A stretch of 15,428 bases of DNA from an uncultured Verrucomicrobiota bacterium (GTDB lineage Bacteria > Verrucomicrobiota > Verrucomicrobiae > Opitutales > Opitutaceae). The stretch is taken from NCBI GenBank assembly GCA_946482165.1, contig CAMLQS010000097.1, positions 1 to 15,428 of the forward strand, read 5' to 3'. Position 1 is the stretch's first letter. The number at the start of each line of letters is the position of its first letter. The notes beneath the pieces were generated by a model. The model saw only the letters and a program-made list of their open reading frames with translations, had not been told where the DNA came from and did not search any database. This document shows positions 1-6,571 of the stretch, in pieces. The position numbers and the translations under genes were made by a program.

Positions 1-77
1 GGTTCGGCGCGAAGCGCGGTCGACAAGGACGGCACGACGAGCGACAGGAGGACGGCAACAAGACGACGGGCAGGCAT
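1..77 (-). CDS. N-terminus of an exported protein (signal peptide), cut by the window edge
   Basis: Reading leftward from an ATG at 77, an open frame of 25 codons runs off the window. Its product begins MPARR, continues with a hydrophobic core (LVAVLLSLVV) and ends PSLSTALRAE, which is the layout of a Sec signal peptide: positive start, hydrophobic stretch, and a small-residue cleavage region near ALRA. A GGAGG lies about 14 nt upstream, with a closer AGG 9 nt upstream, so ribosome binding is plausible. The gene lies downstream of the amidase gene on the same strand after a 184 bp gap. The mature protein is outside the window, so no function can be given. A chance open frame of this length is possible, but the signal-peptide pattern argues against it. 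Confidence 0.5.
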   Translation of the reverse strand, partial: MPARRLVAVLLSLVVPSLSTALRAE

Positions 78-261
78 CGGGGAAAACCTGATCCTCCACT
101 CCGGGCAAAGCAATGATGTGGCGACGGGAAAACCCGGCTTTCTTCCCAAAAGCTCAACAGCTACGGAGAAGCGCGCGCCGCAAAATTTGCGCAGGTTGTT
201 CCGCCTAGGGAAGCAGCCTGTGGGGAACGTGAAAGCGAGAGGGCGAGCGAGAGCGCCCCCT

Positions 262-1314
262 CTACTTCGCCGCCGTGTCCAGCGCAGCGGCGTAGCCTCG
301 GATCGCCAAGGCAAGGGCTTCGGCGATGTCGCCGCGGTAGGATTCGGAAGCGAGCTTGCGGGCCTCGGCGTCATTCGAGAGGTAGCCGGCCTCGACGAGC
401 ACGGCCGGGCAGTTCACGAGGCGCAGCACGGCGAAACGGGCGCGCTTAAAGCCGCGGTCTTCCGACTTCAACTTGCCTAGGAGCTGGCGGTGCATCTGCG
501 CGCCGAGGACCGCGCTCCAAGCGTCGTGGCGGTTGCCGACTTGCTCCACCTTGTCCTCCGCCGTGGGAAGCGCGGACGAAGTCGATCGCTGGAAGCGCGG
601 CGTGAGCACGTAGGTTTCGGTGCCCTTCACGGTGGGGTTGTTGGCCACCGCGTTGAAGTGAATGCTGATAAAAAGGTCGGCGCCGGCCTTGTTCGCGATC
701 TCGGCGCGGGCGGGCAACGCGACGAAACGGTCATCGCTGCGTGTCAGCACGACTTTCCAGCCGGAGTCGCCGAGGAGTCGCTGGAGTCGCTTGGCGACAT
801 CGAGCGTGAACACTTTCTCGTCGAGTTTGCCAGGCTTGTTCTGGGTGCCGGTGTCGTTGCCGCCATGACCGGGGTCGATCACGATCGTTCGCAGGGGTCG
901 CGCGGGCACTTGCGCCGGGCGCAGGATCGGTCCGATGAACCGGTCGAGGTCGATGGTGGCGACATGAATAGCCCCTTTATGCACGAGCACCGGCTCGCCG
1001 AGAAACACGCGCAGGCCGTGCAGCGAGATTTCGCGCGAATCCAACTCAAGCACGATTCGTCCGGCGCCGGAGCTCAGGGTGAGCGTCTTTTTATCCGTGT
1101 CGTAGGCCGCCTTGTAGCCGAGGCGTGCGAACCAGGCGCGGGCTTCGGTGTAGGAAACTCCCTTGATCTTCACCGAACTCACGCCCGAGGGCCGGGTGGC
1201 GGGTCGATTCGAGGCAAGCGGAGCCGCTTGGAGAACCGGCAGCCCAGCCCAAAGAAAGACTGCGGCCAGCGTGCAACTGGCGAAACGGGCGAAGCGCGAA
1301 CGGATCCGAAGCAT
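262..1314 (-). CDS. N-acetylmuramoyl-L-alanine amidase (Amidase_3 family), exported
   Basis: This zinc amidase cleaves the bond between N-acetylmuramic acid and L-alanine in peptidoglycan and should act in the periplasm, typically in daughter-cell separation or wall turnover. From the chosen ATG the protein has 350 residues: a signal peptide (MLRIRSRFARF, then CTLAAVFLWAGLPVLQA), a domain at about 45-130 resembling the copper-amine-oxidase-like N-terminal domain, and an Amidase_3 domain at about 140-345. Expected zinc ligands are visible as H150 in DPGHGG, E166 in LDEKVF and H219 in SIHFNA; the catalytic glutamate is E308 in LVEAGYLSN. The frame stays open back to 1449, but that extension is Arg/Ser/Thr-rich, overlaps infC and crosses its terminator, so I start at 1314 where the signal peptide begins. 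No Shine-Dalgarno sequence is seen. Whether it is AmiA-, AmiB- or AmiC-like cannot be decided. Confidence 0.9.
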   Translation of the reverse strand: MLRIRSRFARFASCTLAAVFLWAGLPVLQAAPLASNRPATRPSGVSSVKIKGVSYTEARAWFARLGYKAAYDTDKKTLTLSSGAGRIVLELDSREISLHGLRVFLGEPVLVHKGAIHVATIDLDRFIGPILRPAQVPARPLRTIVIDPGHGGNDTGTQNKPGKLDEKVFTLDVAKRLQRLLGDSGWKVVLTRSDDRFVALPARAEIANKAGADLFISIHFNAVANNPTVKGTETYVLTPRFQRSTSSALPTAEDKVEQVGNRHDAWSAVLGAQMHRQLLGKLKSEDRGFKRARFAVLRLVNCPAVLVEAGYLSNDAEARKLASESYRGDIAEALALAIRGYAAALDTAAK

Positions 1315-1321
1315 GGAACGG

Positions 1322-1354
1322 AAAAAAACCGCGCCCCGGGAAGACGGGACGCGG
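1322..1354 (-). terminator. Rho-independent terminator of infC
   Basis: On the minus strand CCGCGTCCCG and CGGGGCGCGG form a 10-bp stem with one G-T wobble and a 6-nt loop, followed directly by seven T. It lies 51 nt beyond the infC stop codon. The T-tract ends only 7 nt before the amidase ATG, so the hairpin also occupies the place where a ribosome binding site would be expected. Confidence 0.85.
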
Positions 1355-1405
1355 CGTGAATGGGATTCGGATGGGGGACTGGACACGGACGCTCGGCGTC
1401 CAAAA

Positions 1406-2071
1406 TCACTCTTGGTCGTCGTCGTGATCGTCCTTGCCGCTATCGTCAATGGCCTCCTCGTTGGCGTGGAGGGTGTATTTGCGCTTCCGCTTGTTCGCCG
1501 GGTGGGGCGTGAGCATCACGTTGATCTGCTTGCCCATGAGCTTGGGCTCGGAGTCGGGATGGCCCATGCCGGAGAGCTCCTCGAGCGCGCGCTTCATGAC
1601 GTTGAAGCCGATCTCGGTGTGCGCCATCTCGCGGCCGCGGAACTTGAGGCGAAGCTTCACCTTGTTGCCGTGATCGAGGAACTCCTCGGCATGGCGGATC
1701 TTGGTGAGAAAATCGTTGTTCTCGATGCGCGGGGTGAACTCGACTTCCTTGAGCTTGCTGGCCGTGGATTTGGCGTGGCTGCTCTTCTTCTGCTCCTCGT
1801 AGATGTATTTGCCGAAGTCCATGATGCGGCACACCGGGGGCACGGCGTTGGCCGACATCTCAACGAGGTCGAGATTGAATTGGCGTGCGAGGGCGAGCGC
1901 GCGGTCGGTCGGCAAAATGCCGAGCTGCTTGCCTTCGGGGGAGATCACCCGGATTTCGGGAGAGCGGATCTTATCGTTGCGCTTGATATGCGCAAACGGG
2001 TCGTTGTTACGACGTTGATAAGGCTGATTGGGGCGGCGGGCGCCACCGCCATAGGGTGCTGAGAGGGCCAT
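1406..2071 (-). CDS. infC: Translation initiation factor IF-3
   Basis: IF-3 binds the 30S subunit, keeps it apart from 50S, and checks start codon and initiator tRNA pairing. The 221-residue product has the N-domain signature (IKRNDKIRSPEIRVISPEGK, then LALARQFNLDLVEM, then PPVCRIMDFGKYIYEEQKK) and the C-domain (KEVEFTPRIENNDFLTKIRH, then KVKLRLKFRGREMAHTEIG). It is longer than the E. coli protein (180 residues) because of a Gly/Arg/Asn-rich N-terminal extension of roughly 30 residues and an acidic tail ending KDDHDDDQE. I choose the ATG at 2071; a TTG directly before it (2074) is an alternative, worth noting because infC often uses unusual start codons. No Shine-Dalgarno is evident. The usual partners rpmI and rplT are not next to it; the next gene is the amidase, beyond a terminator. 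Confidence 0.95.
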   Translation of the reverse strand: MALSAPYGGGARRPNQPYQRRNNDPFAHIKRNDKIRSPEIRVISPEGKQLGILPTDRALALARQFNLDLVEMSANAVPPVCRIMDFGKYIYEEQKKSSHAKSTASKLKEVEFTPRIENNDFLTKIRHAEEFLDHGNKVKLRLKFRGREMAHTEIGFNVMKRALEELSGMGHPDSEPKLMGKQINVMLTPHPANKRKRKYTLHANEEAIDDSGKDDHDDDQE

Positions 2072-2219
2072 CAAATATGCTGGGTGCGGTTGCTAAAACG
2101 TTGGCAAGAACGCCGAGCCGTTGGGGAAAGACAACAGGAAAAGGGCACTCGGGATGCGGGGATTTCCCCTCAAAGCGGGCGGTGGAGACCTGAAGCACCG
2201 TTTCCCGAAATCCGGGCTG

Positions 2220-2630
2220 TCAGACGGAAAAGCTCTCGCCGCAGGAGCACGAGGCCTTGGCGTTCGGGTTGCTGAACTTGAAGCCGCCGGCGATCAGCGC
2301 CGAGGAATAATCGATATGCGTGCCTTTAAGATAAAGCGCGGTCTTCGGATCGACCAGCACCTTCACGCCCGCGGTATCGACCAGGATGTCTCCGCGCTTC
2401 GCGTCGGGAGTGAAGCGGAGTTTGTAGCTCAATCCATTGCATCCGCCTCCCGCGATGGCGACGCGCAGGTAATCGCCCTGCTTCTCGCGCGCGATCAACG
2501 CGGAAACCTTTCGGCCCGCCGCCTCGGTCAAGCGCACCAGGCGCTCGTCGCCGACACGCGGAGTCGCCACCTCCGCGGACGGGACGGAAGCGACGGCGGT
2601 CGATGCGGGGGAAGCGGAGGTGTTGTCCAT
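2220..2630 (-). CDS. erpA: Iron-sulfur cluster carrier/insertion protein, ErpA/IscA family
   Basis: A-type carriers receive Fe-S clusters from the scaffold and pass them to apo-enzymes in the cytoplasm. The 136-residue product has the three invariant cysteines: C64 in GGGCNGLSY, and C128 and C130 in CSCGESF near the C-terminus. The core (about 30-136) matches the family; the first 27 or so residues are an Ala/Ser/Thr-rich extension that is probably disordered. The ATG at 2630 is kept because it is the first in-frame ATG after pdxA, whose stop is 24 nt upstream, which suggests co-transcription with lpxA and pdxA. No Shine-Dalgarno is seen. The symbol is tentative: ErpA, IscA and SufA cannot be separated with certainty by eye, though the absence of isc or suf genes nearby favours a stand-alone ErpA-like role. 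Confidence 0.88.
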   Translation of the reverse strand: MDNTSASPASTAVASVPSAEVATPRVGDERLVRLTEAAGRKVSALIAREKQGDYLRVAIAGGGCNGLSYKLRFTPDAKRGDILVDTAGVKVLVDPKTALYLKGTHIDYSSALIAGGFKFSNPNAKASCSCGESFSV

Positions 2631-2654
2631 GCGTGGAGACAGCCAATGTGGAGC

Positions 2655-3629
2655 TCAACCGGCCGCGCGCAAGCGGCCTCGGTGCGCGGCCAGGGCGCGC
2701 GCCATGCGAACGGCGTTGGCAAAACTCGTCGCGGACGCCCGCCCGCGTCCGGCGATGTCGAAGCCCGTGCCATGGTCGGGGCTGGTGCGCACCCACGGCA
2801 GGCCGAGCGTGATATTCACCGCCTGGTCGAACTCCAGGGTCTTGAGCGGCGCCAGCCCCTGGTCGTGGTAAAGCGCGACCACCGCGTCGAAGTCGCCGCG
2901 TAGTTGACGACCAAATACGGTGTCGCCCGGCAGCGTCCGGGACAGTCGCGGGTGCGAAGCCCGCAGCCGGTCGAGGATCGGGTCGATAAGATCGCGCTCC
3001 TCCGCGCCCAGCAGGCCCTCCTCGCCCGCGTGGGGGTTGAGCCCGCATACCGCGATGCGCGGCGCCGCATCCGCGCAACCCGCGGCACCGTCCGCGGCGC
3101 AAAGTTCCGCCGCGGCCGCCACGGCGCGCGCCAGCACCGGTTCGCTCAGGGCCGCCGGCACCGCCGAGAGAGGAATATGCCAGGTCGCCAGCACCACGCG
3201 AAGGCGGCCCCCGGCGAAGGCCATGACGGGCTCGCCGCCCCACTCCGCCGCGAAAAACTCGGTCTGCCCGGGAAACCGCCACCCGACGCGCGCCATCCAG
3301 CTTTTCGCCACCGGTCCGGTCACCACGCCCGCCACGCGCCCTTCGCGCGCCGACGCCGCGGCCGCCCGCAAAGCCGAGTCCGCCACGCGCGCCCCCGCCT
3401 CGGATGGCTGGCCGGGCTCGGCCATGAAATTCGCATCGCCGGCCGGAACGGGACGGGCCGAAAAAACGCCCGCCTTGGGCAAGGCCGCGAGCCAGCGGGC
3501 CGGACCGTGTATTTCGATGGCGGACGCCTCGGCGGACGAAGCGTCGCCCAGCCAGCTCGCGATGATTTCCGGCCCCACGCCGGCGGGATCGCCGCAGGTG
3601 AACGCGAGTATTGCCGGCGGCGCGTTCAT
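2655..3629 (-). CDS. pdxA: 4-hydroxythreonine-4-phosphate dehydrogenase PdxA
   Basis: PdxA oxidises 4-phosphohydroxy-L-threonine with NAD(P)+ in the DXP-dependent route to pyridoxal phosphate, in the cytoplasm. The 324-residue product, a normal length, opens with the typical FTCGDPAGVGPEI. The three metal-binding histidines are visible in TWHIPLS, YHDQGLAPLKTLEF and DHGTGFDIAGRG; the active-site stretches VTGPVAKSWM and GLNPHAGE are also present. The ATG at 3629 overlaps the lpxA stop codon (ATGA arrangement), implying translational coupling, and is preceded by GGAGG and GAGG. The frame is open far upstream, but that part is only the lpxA gene read in another frame. It sits between lpxA and erpA, apparently in one operon. 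Confidence 0.95.
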   Translation of the reverse strand: MNAPPAILAFTCGDPAGVGPEIIASWLGDASSAEASAIEIHGPARWLAALPKAGVFSARPVPAGDANFMAEPGQPSEAGARVADSALRAAAASAREGRVAGVVTGPVAKSWMARVGWRFPGQTEFFAAEWGGEPVMAFAGGRLRVVLATWHIPLSAVPAALSEPVLARAVAAAAELCAADGAAGCADAAPRIAVCGLNPHAGEEGLLGAEERDLIDPILDRLRASHPRLSRTLPGDTVFGRQLRGDFDAVVALYHDQGLAPLKTLEFDQAVNITLGLPWVRTSPDHGTGFDIAGRGRASATSFANAVRMARALAAHRGRLRAAG

Positions 3630-4399
3630 GCGCCCTCGGCCTCCGCTTCGCCGGCGCGCGCACGAAGTTCCGCCCGCGCGAAGCCGCGTTTCCCGCCCGC
3701 GAAAAATTCGAGGAATCGCACCGCTTCGGCGGACTTGCCCAAGCCGGCGGCCAGCGCGGCCGCGGCGAGTTGACGAATATCGCCCGGCTCCAGGTAAACG
3801 GCGCGGAACGCCTCCTTGAGCTCGCGAATGGTTTCGCGCGAGAAACCGCGGCGCTTGAGCCCCACGAGATTCAGTCCGCTCACCTCGTCGCGCTCCGCCA
3901 CGATGGTGAACGGCGCCAGGTCCCGGGTGATCCGGGCGAGGCCGCCGACCATCACGCTTTCGCCGATGCGGACAAATTGATGCACGCCCGCGCCGCCTCC
4001 CACGAACGTGAGAGCCCCGACCGCTACGTGCCCCGCCAGCATGACGTTGTTGGCCAGCACCACATCGTCCGCCAGCGCGCAATCGTGCCCCGCGTGACTG
4101 CCCGCCATGAAAAAACAGCGCGCGCCGACAACGGTCGCCTGCCCCTCGTAGATCGAGCGGTTGATCGTCGCGTTTTCGCGGATCACCGTCCCCTCCCCGA
4201 TCCGAACGAACGAGGGAACACGACGGTCGAACTTGAGGAATTGCGGGTCCCCGCCCACAACCGCGCCGGGATGCACGACCACCCGGTCGCCAAGAATCGC
4301 GTGACGCGTCACCACGGCGTGGGCCATGACTTCGCAATCGGCGCCCAGCTGGGCGCCTGGTTCTATGATGGCGGAAGGATGGATCATCGAAAACGCCAA
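3626..4399 (-). CDS. lpxA: UDP-N-acetylglucosamine acyltransferase LpxA
   Basis: LpxA transfers a 3-hydroxyacyl chain from acyl carrier protein to UDP-GlcNAc, the first step of lipid A synthesis, so the cell should make lipopolysaccharide. The 257-residue product has the hexapeptide-repeat left-handed beta-helix from about residue 6 to 190 (for example IHPSAIIEPGAQLGADCEV), the catalytic histidine H105 in SHAGHDC, the AVHQF-equivalent GVHQF at 139-142, and the C-terminal helical domain (LNLVGLKRRGFSRETIRELK). The start is TTG at 4399 because GGAGG lies 7 nt before it; the ATG at 4387 is four codons further in and poorly spaced from that site. It ends in a 4-nt overlap with pdxA. The usual neighbours fabZ, lpxD or lpxB are not in the window. 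Confidence 0.95.
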   Translation of the reverse strand: MAFSMIHPSAIIEPGAQLGADCEVMAHAVVTRHAILGDRVVVHPGAVVGGDPQFLKFDRRVPSFVRIGEGTVIRENATINRSIYEGQATVVGARCFFMAGSHAGHDCALADDVVLANNVMLAGHVAVGALTFVGGGAGVHQFVRIGESVMVGGLARITRDLAPFTIVAERDEVSGLNLVGLKRRGFSRETIRELKEAFRAVYLEPGDIRQLAAAALAAGLGKSAEAVRFLEFFAGGKRGFARAELRARAGEAEAEGA

Positions 4400-4473
4400 C
4401 GCTCGCCCTCCCCCTCGGCGGTTTCAAGCCCGCTCCCGCGGCATCCTCCCGTTCGCCCCAAGCGGGAACACCG

Positions 4474-5094
4474 TCAGCGTGAAGGCCGCGACGGAAGCAG
4501 ATCCATCTGCGGATCGCGGAGCAGTTCGTAGTTCTTGAGGATGCGCAGCACCTCAAGCGTATCGCTCTTCCGGTAGCTGCGATTCACTTCCACCTTCTCG
4601 ATCAAATCGGCGAGGATCGCGCGGAAGGAAATAATCCCGTCGATGCCGCGCGCCTTCAGCAATTCCACGCTTTGGCTGCGAAACGGCTCCTGCGTCGGCA
4701 GAGCGGGCAACACGAGCACCTTCGCGAATTCGTCCCCCTTGCCGGCGTCCTCGCCCTCGTCGGGTGAAAAGAAGCGCGTCGCCTTTCGCTGCACCTCATC
4801 TTCGAGAAACCGAAATATCTCCGGAGAGCTTTTCAGGATGCCCGGCGTAAACACGTCCGTGTGCCATGGCTTCACCGACACCACCGCGCGGTGCAGATAA
4901 GGCAGCTCGGTCGCAAACAGGAAGAAATCCGGCTTTCGCCCGTCGCGCACCCACGAGGGGTTGAAGACCACGAGGTCGATCTCCTCGTCGCTGGTCTTCT
5001 TGCGCGCCTGCACCGCGTGCTTGCGGACTTGGCGCACGAAGAAGCCGTTTTGCTCAAAGTATTCCCGAACGATGCCTTCGTCGATTGCAGCCAC
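4474..5094 (-). CDS. Conserved-looking hypothetical protein with a possible PD-(D/E)xK nuclease-like core
   Basis: I do not recognise this 206-residue protein. No signal peptide or membrane segment is seen, so it is probably cytoplasmic. Its N-terminal half has the order helix (IDEGIVREYFEQNGF), strand (FFVRQVRK), strand with aspartate (EEIDLVVFNP, D40), then a strand ending in lysine (RAVVSVKPW, K75). This resembles the restriction-endonuclease-like fold, except that the residue two before the lysine is Ser instead of Glu or Asp. The C-terminal half is charged, with a strand (KVLVLPALP) and helices. I start at GTG 5094, because the frame further upstream (to GTG 5187) crosses the trpB terminator hairpin and is Arg-rich. 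lpxA follows 74 nt downstream. Activity is not shown; the fold is an inference. Confidence 0.65.
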   Translation of the reverse strand: MAAIDEGIVREYFEQNGFFVRQVRKHAVQARKKTSDEEIDLVVFNPSWVRDGRKPDFFLFATELPYLHRAVVSVKPWHTDVFTPGILKSSPEIFRFLEDEVQRKATRFFSPDEGEDAGKGDEFAKVLVLPALPTQEPFRSQSVELLKARGIDGIISFRAILADLIEKVEVNRSYRKSDTLEVLRILKNYELLRDPQMDLLPSRPSR

Positions 5095-5133
5095 GCGTAG
5101 GTATCTAGGCCCAATCCGCCCGCGGCTGAATCT

Positions 5134-5164
5134 TAAAAGCGACGAATCGGCTTTCGATTCGACG
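5134..5164 (-). terminator. Probable rho-independent terminator of trpB
   Basis: On the minus strand CGTCGAATCG and CGATTCGTCG form a 10-bp stem with one mismatch around a 5-nt loop, followed by CTTTTAAG. It begins 35 nt beyond the trpB stop codon. The T-tract is short, so termination may be partial. Its position argues for the internal start at 5094 of the following gene. Confidence 0.65.
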
Positions 5165-5199
5165 CGGGCGAACCCGCGCCACCGCACGCACGCGGCTCT

Positions 5200-6441
5200 T
5201 CAGCGCAGCGTCACCCCGAGCATCTTCGCGATTTGGTTCACGTCCTTGTCGCCGCGACCGCTCAGATTGATGAGGAGGATCTCGTCTTTGCGCATCTGTT
5301 TCGCGCGCTTCAAGCCCTCGACAACCGCGTGCGTGCTCTCCAAGGCGGGCAAAATGCCCTCGAGGCGCGAGACCAGCTGGAAGGTCTCGATGACCTCGTC
5401 GTCGCAGGCGTAGGCGTAACGAACGCGCCCCGTGTCGCGATAGAACGCGTGCTCCGGCCCGATCGCCGCGTAGTCGAGCCCGGCCGACACCGAATGCGTC
5501 AGCTCGATCTGCCCGTCCGGATTTTGGAGAATGTAGGTTTTGCAGCCCTGCAACACGCCGAGCTTGCCGCCCTCGAACCGAGCCGCGTGCTCGCCGCGCT
5601 TGATACCGAGACCGCCGGCCTCGACACCCACCAAGCGGACCTTTTCATCGTTCAGAAAATCGAAAAACACGCCCATCGCGTTCGATCCGCCGCCGACGCA
5701 GGCGACGATCTCGTCGGGCAGGCGCCCCTCGCGCTCCAGCATCTGCGCGCGAGCCTCGCGGCCGATCACGCGGTGAAAATCGCGCACCATCATCGGATAC
5801 GGATGCGCGCCAAGCGCCGAGCCGAGGATGTAGTGGGTGTTGCGGACGTTCGTCACCCAGTCGCGCATGGCCTCGTTGACCGCGTCCTTGAGCGTCTTCT
5901 GCCCGGCCTCCACGCCCACGACCTCGGCGCCCATCAGGCGCATGCGGAAAACGTTCAGCGCCTGACGCTCCATGTCGACCGCCCCCATGTAGACGCGGCA
6001 CTGGAAGCCAAACTTCGCGCAAACCGCCGCCGTCGCGACGCCGTGCTGGCCCGCGCCCGTCTCGGCGATGATGCGCGGCTTGCCCATGCGTTTCGCGAGT
6101 AGGACCTGCCCGATGGCGTTGTTGATCTTGTGCGCTCCGGTGTGCAGCAGGTCCTCGCGCTTGAAGTAGATCTTGGCGCCGCCGCAGTGCTGCGTGAGAC
6201 GCTCGGCGAAATAGAGCTCGGTCGGACGGCCGGCGAACTCCTTCAAATGGCGCGCGAGCTCGTCTAGGTAGGCCGGATCTTTGCGCGCGGCGTCGTAAAC
6301 CTCGCCGATCTCCTTGAGCGCCGTCATGAGCGTCTCCGGCACGTAGCAGCCGCCAAAGGCGCCGAAGCGTCCCGCCGCGTCGGGCAACGATTCAGGCGGC
6401 ACAGGCACGGCGGAGGCAGGGGTGGAGGCGACGGAGCTCAT
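5200..6441 (-). CDS. trpB: Tryptophan synthase beta chain
   Basis: TrpB uses pyridoxal phosphate to join indole and serine into tryptophan, normally in an alpha2-beta2 complex with TrpA. The 413-residue product has the canonical features: [14 protein letters not shown] near the start, the PLP lysine K105 in [13 protein letters not shown], the catalytic glutamate E127 in [10 protein letters not shown], and the phosphate-binding loop [10 protein letters not shown]. The start is ATG 6441, giving an N-terminal extension of about 20 Pro/Ala/Ser residues before the conserved core. The same frame is open upstream to 6651, but that stretch crosses a terminator and a palindromic repeat. No trpA lies beside it in the window, unlike the common trpBA pair, so TrpA must be encoded elsewhere. 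No leader peptide with tandem Trp codons is visible. Confidence 0.96.
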   Translation of the reverse strand: MSSVASTPASAVPVPPESLPDAAGRFGAFGGCYVPETLMTALKEIGEVYDAARKDPAYLDELARHLKEFAGRPTELYFAERLTQHCGGAKIYFKREDLLHTGAHKINNAIGQVLLAKRMGKPRIIAETGAGQHGVATAAVCAKFGFQCRVYMGAVDMERQALNVFRMRLMGAEVVGVEAGQKTLKDAVNEAMRDWVTNVRNTHYILGSALGAHPYPMMVRDFHRVIGREARAQMLEREGRLPDEIVACVGGGSNAMGVFFDFLNDEKVRLVGVEAGGLGIKRGEHAARFEGGKLGVLQGCKTYILQNPDGQIELTHSVSAGLDYAAIGPEHAFYRDTGRVRYAYACDDEVIETFQLVSRLEGILPALESTHAVVEGLKRAKQMRKDEILLINLSGRGDKDVNQIAKMLGVTLR

Positions 6442-6444
6442 GGG

Positions 6445-6479
6445 AAAAGAAAAAGGGAGAGAACCGTCGGTTCTCTCCC
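6445..6479 (-). terminator. Rho-independent terminator between purH and trpB
   Basis: On the minus strand GGGAGAGAAC and GTTCTCTCCC form a perfect 10-bp stem around CGACG, followed by TTTTTCTTTT. It lies 92 nt past the purH stop. The T-tract ends 3 nt before the trpB ATG, leaving no room for a normal ribosome binding site downstream of the hairpin. Confidence 0.88.
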
Positions 6480-6503
6480 CCTCTCTGGCAAATGGGATTT
6501 TGA

Positions 6504-6565
6504 GGAGTGGCACGGGCGTCCCGCCCGTGGGTTTGGTCGTCATGGGCGGGACGCCCAGCCACTCC
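6504..6565. repeat. REP-like long inverted repeat (GGGCGTCCCGCCC type)
   Basis: Two arms of 25-26 nt (6504-6529 and 6541-6565) are near-perfect inverted copies separated by 11 nt. Both share GGAGTGGC, then GGGCGTCCCGCCC, and differ only by AC versus T between these blocks and by one base near the loop. Each arm is itself partly self-complementary (CACGGGCG, TCC, CGCCCGTG). It begins 6 bp beyond the purH stop. A related, more diverged pair lies at 11762-11860, including the shared CCCGTGGGTTTGG, so this looks like a dispersed palindromic family and not a gene-specific terminator. Confidence 0.75.
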
Positions 6566-6571
6566 GGATTC

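Noticed and set aside
1315..1449. N-terminal extension of the amidase into infC
   Set aside because: It would cross the infC terminator and overlap infC, and would bury the signal peptide 45 residues inside the protein.
1163..2062. Plus-strand frame opposite infC and the amidase start
   Set aside because: Antisense shadow of infC; no domain recognised.
2157..2219. Small stems (GGGGA/TCCCC and CCCG/CGGG) between the Fe-S carrier gene and infC
   Set aside because: Stems of only 4-5 bp and no T-tract; not enough for a terminator or regulatory call.
2326..3663. Minus-strand frame overlapping pdxA and the Fe-S carrier gene
   Set aside because: Frame-shifted shadow rich in Arg and Gly; the two real genes in other frames explain the region.
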